Positions 52,697 through 61,564 of a stretch of DNA of 64,000 nucleotides are shown here, piece after piece. The stretch spans positions 11,979 to 75,978 of the forward strand of contig DASTBU010000126.1 of assembly GCA_035711845.1 (NCBI GenBank), in the 5' to 3' direction. The position numbers were made by a program, and so were the translations under genes. The stretch is from DASTBU01 sp035711845. GTDB taxonomy: Bacteria; Acidobacteriota; Vicinamibacteria; Vicinamibacterales; 2-12-FULL-66-21. Numbering within the stretch: the first letter of the stretch is position 1; every line of letters begins with the position of its first letter. The notes beneath the pieces were generated by a model. That model was given only the letters and a program-made list of their open reading frames with translations. It was not told the DNA's origin and searched no databases.

Positions 52697-54214
52697 TCAG
52701 TTGTAGTACTTCTTCTTCGCGCCGGGCAATGGGAGCTCGCGGTCGATCAAGGTGTCGGCCGGCATCCCTCGTGGCGCGCGCCGGGGTGGCTCGCTGCCGT
52801 GGTATTTCCACTCGTCCGAGCGGCTGATCTTCTTCTGCGCGTACAGCCCCTCGAGGACGAAGTCGACAGAGGCGGCGACCATCGACGCCGGCGCCGCGTC
52901 TGTGGCTCCGGCCTGTGCGGCGAGCTCTCTGAGGCCCTGGACCGGCGCGGTCCGCTCGAGCACGGCGTCGGCCGGCAGCGTGTCGTCGATGTGCAGCGTG
53001 CCCCCGAGGTCGAACCAGTCGGTGACCTGCTTCAGATCGGCGTTCGCGAACCAGCCGCTGAACACCGTGCCGACCGCGGTCTTGATGATGTCGCGCGCGA
53101 CGTTGTCAGCGCCGCGCAGCTCGCCTTCGTATTCGAGCTCGAACTTGCCGGTGATGGCCGGAAGCGCCGCATAGATGTCGGTGATGCGTGGCACGATCGG
53201 GCTCTCGCCGGCGAGCAGCGCGCGCCGCTCCGCATTCGAGACGACGTTTTCGAGCAGGGAGATGGGTAGCCGCTGGCTGACACCCGAGCGCTTGTCGATT
53301 TTCGACTCCTGCCGCGCCTGGAACGCGACTTCCTCCACCACCTCGCGGACGAACGGCGGAATGTCCAGGTTCGTGCCACGGCCGGTCACCCAGGCTTCCT
53401 GCGCCGTGATGGCCATGCCTTCATGCCGGGAGACGGGATAGTGCGTGCGGATCTCGGATCCGATGCGGTCTTTCAGGGGCGTGATGATCTTGCCGCGGGC
53501 CGTGTAGTCTTCGGGGTTCGCGCTGAATACCATCAGCACGTCGAGCGGCAGCCGCACCGGGTAGCCTTTGATTTGAACGTCGCCCTCCTGCAGGATGTTG
53601 AAGAGGCCGACCTGGATCTTGCCGGCGAGATCCGGCAGCTCGTTGATGGCGAAGATGCCACGGTTCGCCCGCGGCAGCAGTCCATAGTGCATCGTGAGCT
53701 CGTCGGACAAATGCAGGCCTGCGCGTGCCGCCTTGATCGGATCGAGATCGCCGATCATGTCGGCGATCGTGACGTCGGGTGTCGCGAGCTTCTCCACGTA
53801 GCGATCGGACCGGTTCAGCCAGGCAATCGGCATTTCGTCGCCGTCGTTCATGACGCGTGCACGGCACGCGCCGCACACCGGCGCGAGCGGATCGTCGTGG
53901 ATCTCGCACCCGGGCATCACCGGGACCGCTTCGTCCAGCAGATCCGAGAGCGCGCGCAGGATGCGGCTCTTCGCCTGGCCGCGCAGCCCCAGCAGGATGA
54001 AGTTGTGCCGCGACAGCACCGCATTCACGATTTGCGGCACCACCGTTTCGTCGTAGCCGATGATCCCGGGAAACAGCGCCTCTCCGGCGCGAAGGCGGCA
54101 GATCAGGTTCTCGCGGATTTCGTCCTTCACCGGACGTCGGCGGACCGTGCCGGCCGCGACCGCGGAACGCAACTCAGCAAGGGTATGCGGGCGTGAAGCC
54201 GTGGGGGAGGGCAT
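52697..54214 (-). CDS. MoxR/magnesium-chelatase-type AAA+ ATPase with Cys-rich insert
   Basis: 505 aa. AAA+ core with a degenerate P-loop GLRGQAKSR (about 75-83), Walker B-like FAINELPD, and the conserved GLFNILQEGDVQIKGYPVRLPLDVLMVFSANPEDYTARGKIITPLKDRI of the ChlI/MoxR clade. Between P-loop and Walker B lies a short segment PGCEIHDDPLAPVCGACRARV with three Cys and a His, a plausible metal or Fe-S site. The C-terminal 100 residues are Ala/Pro-rich with a basic end. It is the first gene of the MoxR-VWA-LON operon. Confidence 0.9.
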   Translation of the reverse strand: MPSPTASRPHTLAELRSAVAAGTVRRRPVKDEIRENLICRLRAGEALFPGIIGYDETVVPQIVNAVLSRHNFILLGLRGQAKSRILRALSDLLDEAVPVMPGCEIHDDPLAPVCGACRARVMNDGDEMPIAWLNRSDRYVEKLATPDVTIADMIGDLDPIKAARAGLHLSDELTMHYGLLPRANRGIFAINELPDLAGKIQVGLFNILQEGDVQIKGYPVRLPLDVLMVFSANPEDYTARGKIITPLKDRIGSEIRTHYPVSRHEGMAITAQEAWVTGRGTNLDIPPFVREVVEEVAFQARQESKIDKRSGVSQRLPISLLENVVSNAERRALLAGESPIVPRITDIYAALPAITGKFELEYEGELRGADNVARDIIKTAVGTVFSGWFANADLKQVTDWFDLGGTLHIDDTLPADAVLERTAPVQGLRELAAQAGATDAAPASMVAASVDFVLEGLYAQKKISRSDEWKYHGSEPPRRAPRGMPADTLIDRELPLPGAKKKYYN

Positions 54215-54230
54215 CTCCGGATCTTAACAG

Positions 54231-54268
54231 GAAGCTTCGAGTTTCCAGCTTCCAGTTTCCAGCTCCAG
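54231..54268. repeat. Short array of TTCCAGC words
   Basis: GAAGCTTCGAGTTTCCAGC, TTCCAGTTTCCAGC in 7-8 bp phase, between the start of the MoxR gene and that of the glycerophosphodiesterase. Same word as the array at 2874-2968. Confidence 0.7.
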
Positions 54269-54371
54269 GTCTCGAGCCCTCGCCTTCGCTGACGGTTCCG
54301 GCGCGCACGCCGAGCCTCGAGCCATTCGCGGACGACGGAGGGCGGACGGCGGCAGTGATTTCGTCATCATT

Positions 54372-54377
54372 TAAGAT
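54372..54377 (+). promoter_or_regulatory. -10 hexamer of the glycerophosphodiesterase gene, probable leaderless start
   Basis: TAAGAT ends 7 nt before TTG 54385. It supports the short start. Confidence 0.35.
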
Positions 54378-54384
54378 AGAGCGC

Positions 54385-55191
54385 TTGTCCCTTTCATCTC
54401 ACCGGCGGCAGCGGCCGCTCATCTACGCCCATCGCGGGGGAGCCGCCCTCAGGCCGGAGAACACGATCGAAGCCTTCGATCACGGGCTGGCCCTGGGCGC
54501 CGATGGTCTGGAATTCGACGTGCACTTCTCGCGCGACGGCGTTGTCGTCGTGCACCACGACGAGACGCTCGAGCGAACCACGAGCGGGCGAGGCGCGCTT
54601 TCGGCACACACCGCTGACGAGCTGGAGCGACTGGACGCCGCGTACTGGTTCCAGGGCCTGAATCAGGGCGGCTCGGAGTTTCCGTACCGCGGTCAGGGGA
54701 TCGGTATCCCGACCCTGCGACGCGTTCTGCGACGCTATCGCGATGCCAGGCTGATCGTCGAGCTCAAGCTGGACGAGCCCGAGTTGGCCAGGCGAACGAT
54801 CGACGAGCTGCGCGCAGCGGATGCGGTGGACAGGGTGGCGCTCGGGGCGTTCGGCGAGCGGGTGCTGCGGGCGGCGCGGGCGTACGAGCCGCGCATTCCG
54901 ACCGGCGCCGCGCAGGAAGAGACCCGGTGGGCGCTCTACCGATCGTGGGTCCATTGGCCGCTCGGCCGCACGAGCTATCGCGAGTTCCAGGTCCCTGAGC
55001 GATCGGGCTCGACCACCATCGTCACGCCGCGGTTCGTGGCGCACGCCCATCGTGCAGGGCTGCCCGTGAAGGTGTGGACCGTGGACGATCCAGCGGACAT
55101 GAAACGCTTCCTGTCGTGGGGCGCCGACGCGCTCATCACCGACCGCCCCGATCTGGCCGTGCCGATTGTGCGAGACGCCGATCCGATGTGA
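54385..55191 (+). CDS. Glycerophosphodiester phosphodiesterase
   Basis: Hydrolyses glycerophosphodiesters from phospholipid turnover to glycerol 3-phosphate and an alcohol. 268 aa from TTG 54385; the frame is open upstream to 54193 but that part overlaps the MoxR start and the repeat. GDPD motifs: HRGGAALRPENTIEAF with His-16 and Arg-17, GADGLEFDVHFSRDGVVVVHHDETLERTTSG with Glu-43, Asp-45 and His-58, then VELKLDEP. No signal peptide, so cytoplasmic. The C-terminal VKVWTVDDPADMKRFLSWGADALITDRPD is the usual family ending. Confidence 0.9.
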   Translation: MSLSSHRRQRPLIYAHRGGAALRPENTIEAFDHGLALGADGLEFDVHFSRDGVVVVHHDETLERTTSGRGALSAHTADELERLDAAYWFQGLNQGGSEFPYRGQGIGIPTLRRVLRRYRDARLIVELKLDEPELARRTIDELRAADAVDRVALGAFGERVLRAARAYEPRIPTGAAQEETRWALYRSWVHWPLGRTSYREFQVPERSGSTTIVTPRFVAHAHRAGLPVKVWTVDDPADMKRFLSWGADALITDRPDLAVPIVRDADPM

Positions 55192-55220
55192 ACCCCCGCG
55201 TCCGCTTCGTCCAGGCGGAC

Positions 55221-55305
55221 GAAGGGGACAGTCCCCTTAAGGGGACAGGCACCCTAAGGGGACAGGTGCCCTAAGGGGACAGGTGCCCTAAGGTGACTGT
55301 CCCCA
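55221..55305. repeat. 17-bp tandem palindromic repeat, CCCTAAGGGGACAGGTG
   Basis: Three to four copies of CCCTAAGGGGACAGGTG, flanked by GGGGACAGTCCCC at the left and GACTGTCCCC at the right. Each unit carries AGGGGAC/GTCCCC-type self-complementarity. Unlike the other arrays the period is 17, not 7. It lies between convergent GDPD and the M49-like peptidase gene. Confidence 0.85.
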
Positions 55306-55340
55306 TGGGCAGAACCTGCGTACTTTGTCGCGCAGAAAAC

Positions 55341-57053
55341 TCAACGATCGAGCTGTGTGACGATGGTGAACCGTGGCGCGATGTCGACGGGCACGTCGGT
55401 CAGCCGGGTCAGCAGCTTCTGTACCTCCGGCCGGATGACTCCAAGCTTTTCGATGAGAGCCTTTGCCTTTTCGTAGCTGCCCTCCGCCTGCAAGGTCATG
55501 ATGTCGTGCGTCAGGGCCTCGACCGAGCTGGCCATCTTCGGCTCGTCCACGCTGAAGGTGCCATCGGCGTTCGCGCGGAACGCCCCGCTGTCCAGGAAGT
55601 AGTTCAGCTGGATCGCGATCCCTCTGCCGTGCGCTTCGTTGATGCCGAACCGGATCGATCGGAACGCCGACGCCAGGAACGTCGTGTACATCGTCCGAAC
55701 GATCGCCGGTTCGATCCGTCCTTTGTCCGCCAGTTGTTTGAGCGCCCACAGCCCTGAGACGTCGGCCTTCGCTTCCTCGATTGTGCTGTAAGTGTCCTTC
55801 AACTCCTGCCGTACCGTCGTCTGCCGACCGGCGACGGTGATGCCGTGCGGGCCGAGGCCGTGCATCAGCTCGTGCATCAGGATGTGCGTGAAGAAGGCGT
55901 CGAACGACACGTCCTTCTGTTCGTCGAGCGGGAGCGCGGACTTGGCGATCGGCTGCAGGACCATCCTGAACTTGGCCTCCTGGACGTTCTTCAGCATGAC
56001 GCGCTTCGTACCCTTTTCCTTCACTACGCGCTCATCGTTCGGCAGGTTGAAGGCAGCCGTCTGCACCCCGCTGTTGGCATCGCCTGCCGTGAACACGACA
56101 TTCACGACGTGGAGCGGCGCGAGTGCCCCGAGCTTCGGGTTGCGGTACTTCTGATCGATGGGGAGCGTGTTCTCGAGGTCCTGAAGCTGAGAGCCGAACA
56201 CCCCCAGCTTCTTCGTCTCTTCGTCATCCCGCAGCGTGATGAACGCCTCGAAGGCCGCCTTGTAGTTGAACCACTCGTCCTCGTACACCTCGTAGGGACC
56301 GATCGTCGGATCGATTGGCGCGTCGAGCTCCATCCATGCGACGTCGCTGGCGTAGTAGTCGTTCGAGATGAACGCGTCGGCGCGGCTCGTGAGGAATGTC
56401 TTCAACGTCGGTTCGGTGGTGGCGTCTGCGGCCTCGCGCAAGAGTGCTGCGGCCCGCGCCAGCTCTCCCTGGTACTCGACCGAGTAGGGGACCGCGGTGA
56501 ACCTTCCGTCGGGCCCGCGTCGAATCGTCGTGAAAAAGCCGGTCGCGCGCGCCTTCTCGTCGGCCGGCAGCGTATCGATCCACTTCTGCACCTCGTCCTT
56601 CGTGGCGCCGGCCGGATAGAAGTTTGCCGCCTCCGGCTTCGGCGGCGCCCCCTCGATGAACGGCTCGTTGTGGTCGAGGCGCGACCATGGACCCTTGTTG
56701 ATCAGGAAGTAGTGAAGGCGCTGATCTGCGGCCGCCGGCTGGCCCGCGGGTGAGGCCGCCACCGCCTCGCGTGCGAGCCGCTGCAGCATCGCATCGTTGC
56801 CCGCCCATACCTGGCGCAGGAAGAGGCTGTCCATGAGCCTGGCGGCGTCGACGAGCTTGGAGAGCGCGCGGCGATCGCCCGCGGACAACCGGCTGGTGTC
56901 CGCTCCGATCGCTGCCGGTGCGAAGCGCGCGATCCTTGCGGGTAACTCCGAGGAAACGGTCGGGGACTCTTGCACGGCGGACACTCCGATGATGGCCGCG
57001 AGCGCTGCGGTCGAAACGACGAAACTGATCGTGCCGGGACGAGGGTAATGCAT
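55341..57053 (-). CDS. Dipeptidyl-peptidase III-like zinc metallopeptidase (family M49-like), exported
   Basis: 570 aa with an N-terminal signal peptide (TISFVVSTAALAAIIGVSAVQ). Zinc motif HELMH at 394-398 and a downstream EEAKAD (Glu-427) correspond to the HEXXGH and EECRAE motifs of DPP III. The five-residue HExxH form is known in some bacterial DPP III. DPP III cleaves dipeptides from the N-terminus of peptides. The conserved YEVYEDEWFNYKAAFEAF stretch is family-typical. Periplasmic location inferred. Confidence 0.85.
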   Translation of the reverse strand: MHYPRPGTISFVVSTAALAAIIGVSAVQESPTVSSELPARIARFAPAAIGADTSRLSAGDRRALSKLVDAARLMDSLFLRQVWAGNDAMLQRLAREAVAASPAGQPAAADQRLHYFLINKGPWSRLDHNEPFIEGAPPKPEAANFYPAGATKDEVQKWIDTLPADEKARATGFFTTIRRGPDGRFTAVPYSVEYQGELARAAALLREAADATTEPTLKTFLTSRADAFISNDYYASDVAWMELDAPIDPTIGPYEVYEDEWFNYKAAFEAFITLRDDEETKKLGVFGSQLQDLENTLPIDQKYRNPKLGALAPLHVVNVVFTAGDANSGVQTAAFNLPNDERVVKEKGTKRVMLKNVQEAKFRMVLQPIAKSALPLDEQKDVSFDAFFTHILMHELMHGLGPHGITVAGRQTTVRQELKDTYSTIEEAKADVSGLWALKQLADKGRIEPAIVRTMYTTFLASAFRSIRFGINEAHGRGIAIQLNYFLDSGAFRANADGTFSVDEPKMASSVEALTHDIMTLQAEGSYEKAKALIEKLGVIRPEVQKLLTRLTDVPVDIAPRFTIVTQLDR

Positions 57054-57080
57054 GGCTTTTCACGTGATTGCGCGATAAGG

Positions 57081-57147
57081 CGCGGGGCCCACGGGGACAC
57101 AGGGACGATCAGCACGGGGACGCGGAGCCACGAGGACCACGGGGCGC
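57081..57147. repeat. Array of ACGGGGAC / CCACGGGG words
   Basis: CACGGGGACACAGGGACG, AGCACGGGGACGCGG, AGCCACGAGGACCACGGGG in roughly 7-8 bp phase; related to 44158-44362. It lies in the 300-bp gap between the divergent M49-like peptidase and aceE. Beyond it, 57150-57260 shows nothing I recognise. Confidence 0.65.
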
Positions 57148-57268
57148 AGCTGCGCGCCGCGCAACCCAGCCACACCTCAGCTCATGCTCGTGGCCTCCGT
57201 ACCGTGCTGAGCGCATCGTGTCTCTGCTCCTCCCGGTTACCTCTACGCCAGTCTTCAACCGATCGGGT

Positions 57269-57287
57269 CTACAATAGGTGATTGTAG
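57269..57287 (+). promoter_or_regulatory. Palindrome CTACAAT-N5-ATTGTAG overlapping a -10 box, candidate aceE operator
   Basis: A perfect 7-bp inverted repeat with 5-nt spacer, 73 nt before the aceE start. TACAAT (57270-57275) can serve as a -10, so a protein bound here would block transcription. The shape resembles operators of GntR-type regulators such as PdhR, but the sequence is not that of E. coli PdhR. No regulator gene is adjacent. Confidence 0.5.
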
Positions 57288-57359
57288 TCCCGTCGGAAAC
57301 CGGCCCATAGGGACGAAACGTTCAGGTTGGTCACTGCTGACTCAAGGATCGATACAGAG

Positions 57360-60035
57360 ATGAGGAACATCGCGAAGCGCGACGCCTCCGAAATCGAGGC
57401 GATTGAACAACAGGAATGGCTCGAGTCGCTCGACTACGTCATCCAGCAGGGCGATCGCGGGCGTGTGCAGCGGCTGCTTGCCACGCTGCGTCACCGCGCG
57501 CGGATGTCGGGCGTAGCCCTGCCGTTCACAGCCATCACTGCCTACGTCAACACGATCCGTCCCGAAGATCAGACGCCCGTGCCTGGCAGCCAGGAGATCG
57601 AGCGCCGTATCAAGAGCCTGGTCCGCTGGAATGCGTTGGCGATGGTCGTCCGGGCAAATCGCCTTTCCGACGGCATCGGCGGCCATATCTCGACCTACGC
57701 GTCGGCCGCCACGCTCTATGAAGTCGGCTTCAACCACTTCTTCCGGGGCAAGGGCAAGGATGGTGACGGGGACATCATCTATTTCCAGGGGCATGCCTCG
57801 CCGGGCATCTACGCGCGCGCGTACCTGGAAGGACGCATTCCGCTCGAGAAGCTGCAGAACTTCCGGCAGGAGCTCGAGCCGGCTGGCGGACTGTCCTCGT
57901 ACCCCCACCCGTGGCTCATGCCCGACTTCTGGGAGTTTCCGACCGTTTCGATGGGGCTCGGCCCCATCATGTCGATCTATCAGGCCCGCTTCAATCGCTA
58001 CCTCGAAGACCGCGGGCTGAAGAAGCCATCGACGACGAAGGTCTGGGCGTTCCTGGGGGATGGGGAGACGGACGAGCCCGAGGCGCTCGGTGCGATCAGC
58101 CTGGCCTCGCGCGAAAAGCTCGACAACCTCATCTTCGTCATCAACTGCAACCTGCAGCGACTCGACGGGCCGGTCCGGGGCAACGGTCAGATCATCCAGG
58201 AGCTCGAAGCCATCTTCCGCGGCGCGGGCTGGAACGTCATCAAGGCGATCTGGGGCAGCGACTGGGACCCGCTGCTCGCCAACGATCACGACGGCCTGCT
58301 CGCCAAGCGCATGGGCGAAGTCGTCGACGGGCAGTATCAGAAGTACGCGGTCGAGTCGGGCGCGTACCTGCGCGAGCATTTTTTCGGCACCGATCCGCGG
58401 CTACTCGACATGGTGCAGCACCTGTCCGACGAGCAGCTGAAGAAGCTGCGGCTGGGCGGGCACGATCCCCTCAAGGTCTACAATGCCTACCGGGCGGCCG
58501 TCGAGCACAAGGGGCAGCCGACCGTAATCCTCGCTCGCACCATCAAGGGGTACGGTCTCGGTGAGGCTGGTGAAGGCAAGAACATCACTCACCAGCAGAA
58601 GAAGATGAACGAGAGCGACCTCCGCTCGTTCCGCACGCGGTTCGGCATTCCGATCTCGGACGAGGACATCGCCGAGGCCCCGTTCTACCGTCCATCCGAC
58701 GACAGCCCCGAGTTGCAGTACATGCGTGAGCGCCGCAAGGCGCTTGGCGGCTTCGTGCCTTCGCGAACGGTGCGCGTGGAGCCGCTTACCGCGCCGATCG
58801 ATTCCCTGTTCGACGAATTCTACAAGGGCACCGAAGGGCGGAAGGCCTCGACGACCATGGTATTCGTCCGGCTGCTCGCGAAGCTGCTGCGGGACAAGGA
58901 AATCGGCGATCTCGTGGTGCCAATCGTGCCCGACGAAGCGCGCACCTTCGGCCTGGAGTCGCTCTTTCGCGCGGTGGGGATCTACTCGCACGTCGGCCAG
59001 AAGTACGAGCCGGTCGACATGGACACCCTCCTGTACTACAAGGAAGCGCAGGACGGCCAGATTCTCGAAGAGGGGATCACCGAGGCGGGTTCCATGTCGT
59101 CGTTCATCGCGGCCGGCACCGCGTACGCGACGCATGCGGTCAATACGATCCCGTTCTTCATCTTCTATTCGATGTTCGGCTTCCAGCGCGTGGCCGACCT
59201 GATTTGGGCCGCCGCCGACTCGCGTGTTCGCGGCTTCCTCCTCGGCGCCACCTCCGGCCGGACCACGCTCGCCGGCGAAGGCCTGCAGCACCAGGACGGC
59301 CAGAGCCACGTGTACTCGCTCTCGGTGCCCAACTGCCTCTCCTACGATCCCGCGTTCGCCTACGAGCTCGCGGTCATCATTCAGGACGGCATTCGCCGGA
59401 TGTACAAGGAGCGGGAGAGCATCTTCTACTACCTCACGGTGATGAACGAGCAGTACGCGATGCCGCAGATGCCGGGAGGATCCCGCGACGGCATCCTGAA
59501 GGGGATGTACCGGTTCAGCCGCGCGAGTAACGACAAGGCGAAGTCGAAGGCCCAACTGCTGGGGAGCGGTGCCATCCTGAACGAGGTCATCGCCGCGCAG
59601 AAGCTGCTCGAGAAGTACGGCGTCGCGGCAGACGTCTGGAGCGTGACCAGCTATCAGGAGCTCTACCGCGACGGCCACGCAGCCGATCGGTGGAACATGC
59701 TCCACCCGACGGAAACGCCGCGCGTGCCCTACGTCGCCCAGTGCCTGAAGGACACCGCGGGACCGATCGTCGCGGCCTCCGACTATCTGAAGGTTCTGCC
59801 CGATTCCATTGATCGATGGATGCCGCGACGCGTCCGGTCGCTCGGGACCGATGGCTTCGGCCGGAGCGAGGACCGCGAGGGCTTGCGCAACTTCTTCGAG
59901 GTCGACGCGCGGTTCGTCGTGCTCGCGACACTGACCGAGCTGGCGCAGGACGGGCAAATCGATCGCAAGGTCGTCGTCCAGGCGATCGAAGATCTGAAGA
60001 TCGATCCGGAGAAGCCGAATCCGGCGAGGAGCTGA
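57360..60035 (+). CDS. aceE: Pyruvate dehydrogenase E1 component, homodimeric type
   Basis: Thiamine-diphosphate enzyme that decarboxylates pyruvate and transfers the acetyl group to lipoyl-E2. 891 aa from ATG 57360 (902 from TTG 57327). The ThDP/Mg signature GDGETDEPEALGA starts near Asp-234 and ends NCNLQRLDGPVRGN. Catalytic-loop and ThDP residues around HIATFGFKR-like regions are in the family positions: GGHISTYAS, GHASPGIYARAYLEGR, IPFFIFYSMFGFQR. The ATG start fits the E. coli N-terminus (DxxEIEAxEQQEW). It is the first gene of aceE-aceF-lpd, downstream of the palindrome at 57269. Confidence 0.96.
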   Translation: MRNIAKRDASEIEAIEQQEWLESLDYVIQQGDRGRVQRLLATLRHRARMSGVALPFTAITAYVNTIRPEDQTPVPGSQEIERRIKSLVRWNALAMVVRANRLSDGIGGHISTYASAATLYEVGFNHFFRGKGKDGDGDIIYFQGHASPGIYARAYLEGRIPLEKLQNFRQELEPAGGLSSYPHPWLMPDFWEFPTVSMGLGPIMSIYQARFNRYLEDRGLKKPSTTKVWAFLGDGETDEPEALGAISLASREKLDNLIFVINCNLQRLDGPVRGNGQIIQELEAIFRGAGWNVIKAIWGSDWDPLLANDHDGLLAKRMGEVVDGQYQKYAVESGAYLREHFFGTDPRLLDMVQHLSDEQLKKLRLGGHDPLKVYNAYRAAVEHKGQPTVILARTIKGYGLGEAGEGKNITHQQKKMNESDLRSFRTRFGIPISDEDIAEAPFYRPSDDSPELQYMRERRKALGGFVPSRTVRVEPLTAPIDSLFDEFYKGTEGRKASTTMVFVRLLAKLLRDKEIGDLVVPIVPDEARTFGLESLFRAVGIYSHVGQKYEPVDMDTLLYYKEAQDGQILEEGITEAGSMSSFIAAGTAYATHAVNTIPFFIFYSMFGFQRVADLIWAAADSRVRGFLLGATSGRTTLAGEGLQHQDGQSHVYSLSVPNCLSYDPAFAYELAVIIQDGIRRMYKERESIFYYLTVMNEQYAMPQMPGGSRDGILKGMYRFSRASNDKAKSKAQLLGSGAILNEVIAAQKLLEKYGVAADVWSVTSYQELYRDGHAADRWNMLHPTETPRVPYVAQCLKDTAGPIVAASDYLKVLPDSIDRWMPRRVRSLGTDGFGRSEDREGLRNFFEVDARFVVLATLTELAQDGQIDRKVVVQAIEDLKIDPEKPNPARS

Positions 60036-60044
60036 CCGAATCTC

Positions 60045-61445
60045 ATGCCCACAGAGTTCAAGATTCCGGAACTGGGCGAAAACATCACCTCGGGTGACGT
60101 CGTCCGGCTCCTCGTCAAGCCGGGCGACACGCTGACCCAGGATCAGCCCGTGCTCGAGCTCGAGACCGATAAGGCCACCATCGAGGTCCCGTCCTCGATC
60201 AGCGGGACCGTCAAGGAGATCAGGGTCAAGCCGGGCGACAAGGTCAAGGTCGGCCAGGTCGTGCTGGTCGCCGACGACGGGGCGGGTGCCGCGGAGCAAG
60301 CGAAGCCGGGGTCCGTCAAAGCGGAGGAGAAGACACCCGCGACAGCCAAGCCGCAGCCGGCAGGCGCGCCGACCGGAGGTGGCCTCAGCCAGGCCGCTCC
60401 CGGTGAAGCAGGGGGTGAGCCCGGTGCGGGGCAGCCACGCTCGGCAGAAGAACCACCGCGCCAGAAGCCACGCGGCGAGGTGGTCGAAATCAGCCGCGGC
60501 GCCCGGACCCTGGCCGCGGCGTCGCAACCTCCGGCGGAGGCGGCACCTGCAGGCCCGTCAGCGCCCGCGGCGCCTTCCGTTCGACGGCTGGCTCGCGAGC
60601 TCGGGGTGGACATCCGCCTCGTATCCGGGACCGGCGATGGCGGCCGGATCAGCGTAGAGGACGTTCAGGCACACGTGCGCGCGGCGATGGCCGGGGAAGG
60701 GGCACAGGCGGCGGTCGCCGCCCAACCGCTGCCCGACTTCAGCAAGTGGGGCGAGGTCGAGCGCAAGCCGATGAGCAACATCCGTCGCAAGACGGCGGAG
60801 CATCTGAGCCATGCCTGGACGGCGATTCCGCACGTCACCCAGCACGACACGGCGGACGTGACGGCGCTCGAGGCCCTGCGAAAACAGTACGGGCCCCAGG
60901 CCGAGAAGGCCGGAGGCAAGCTGACGGTCACGGCGATTGCGCTGAAGATCGTTGCAGGAGCGATGCGCCGCTTTCCCCAGTTCAACTCGTCGATCGATAC
61001 CGCCCGTGGCGAGATCGTGTTGAGGAAGGCCGTCCATGTCGGCGTCGCGGTGGACACCGAACGCGGCCTGCTCGTCCCGGTGATTCGGGACGTGGACCGC
61101 AAGGGCATCGTCGACCTGGCTGTGGAGCTGTCGAACGCCTCGGAAAAGGCGCGCGCCGGCAAGCTGTCGCTGGAGGACATGCAGGGTGGCGGCTTCACGA
61201 TCACCAATCTCGGCGGCATCGGCGGCACCTCGTTCACCCCCATCGTCAACTGGCCCGAGGTCGCGATCCTCGGTGTGTCACGTGGATCCCACGAACCCGT
61301 GTGGAACGGCAGCAGCTTCGAGCCGAGGCTCATGCTCCCGTTGTCGCTCTCGTACGACCACCGGGTGATCGACGGCGCCGACGCGGCGCGCTTCCTGCGA
61401 TGGGTCGCCGAGGCGTTCGAGCAGCCGATAGTGTTGGTGCTGTAA
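60045..61445 (+). CDS. aceF: Dihydrolipoamide acetyltransferase (E2 of pyruvate dehydrogenase)
   Basis: Core of the complex; moves the acetyl group to CoA. 466 aa, ATG 60045 with GAGGAG upstream. One lipoyl domain (1-78) with the lipoylated lysine Lys-43 in ETDKATIEVPS. An Ala/Pro/Glu-rich linker of about 90 residues follows, then a peripheral subunit-binding domain (about 178-210, SVRRLARELGVDIRLVSGTGDGGRI) and a catalytic domain ending in SYDHRVIDGADAARFL with His-439 and Asp-443. E. coli AceF has three lipoyl domains; this one has a single domain. It begins 9 nt after aceE. Confidence 0.95.
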   Translation: MPTEFKIPELGENITSGDVVRLLVKPGDTLTQDQPVLELETDKATIEVPSSISGTVKEIRVKPGDKVKVGQVVLVADDGAGAAEQAKPGSVKAEEKTPATAKPQPAGAPTGGGLSQAAPGEAGGEPGAGQPRSAEEPPRQKPRGEVVEISRGARTLAAASQPPAEAAPAGPSAPAAPSVRRLARELGVDIRLVSGTGDGGRISVEDVQAHVRAAMAGEGAQAAVAAQPLPDFSKWGEVERKPMSNIRRKTAEHLSHAWTAIPHVTQHDTADVTALEALRKQYGPQAEKAGGKLTVTAIALKIVAGAMRRFPQFNSSIDTARGEIVLRKAVHVGVAVDTERGLLVPVIRDVDRKGIVDLAVELSNASEKARAGKLSLEDMQGGGFTITNLGGIGGTSFTPIVNWPEVAILGVSRGSHEPVWNGSSFEPRLMLPLSLSYDHRVIDGADAARFLRWVAEAFEQPIVLVL

Positions 61446-61563
61446 CACTTGACACATGCAACGTGCGACATGCAACGTCCGACCTGCGACGGTGCAACGT
61501 GCTACTTGTCGCACGTGACGAGCAGCACGTCGCACCGTAGCACGTCGCACGTCGTACGTATCT
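61446..61563. repeat. Inverted heptamer array of GCAACGT / GCACGTC words inside the PDH operon
   Basis: Left part with GCAACGTGCGACATGCAACGT, right part with GCACGTCGCACCGTAGCACGT in 7-bp phase; ACGT/GCAC words are complementary across the array. It fills the 120-bp gap between aceF and lpd. Confidence 0.88.
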
Positions 61564-61564
61564 T

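Noticed and set aside
58401..60527. Long minus-strand frame opposite aceE/aceF
   Set aside because: Antisense shadow; AceE and AceF motifs are unambiguous.
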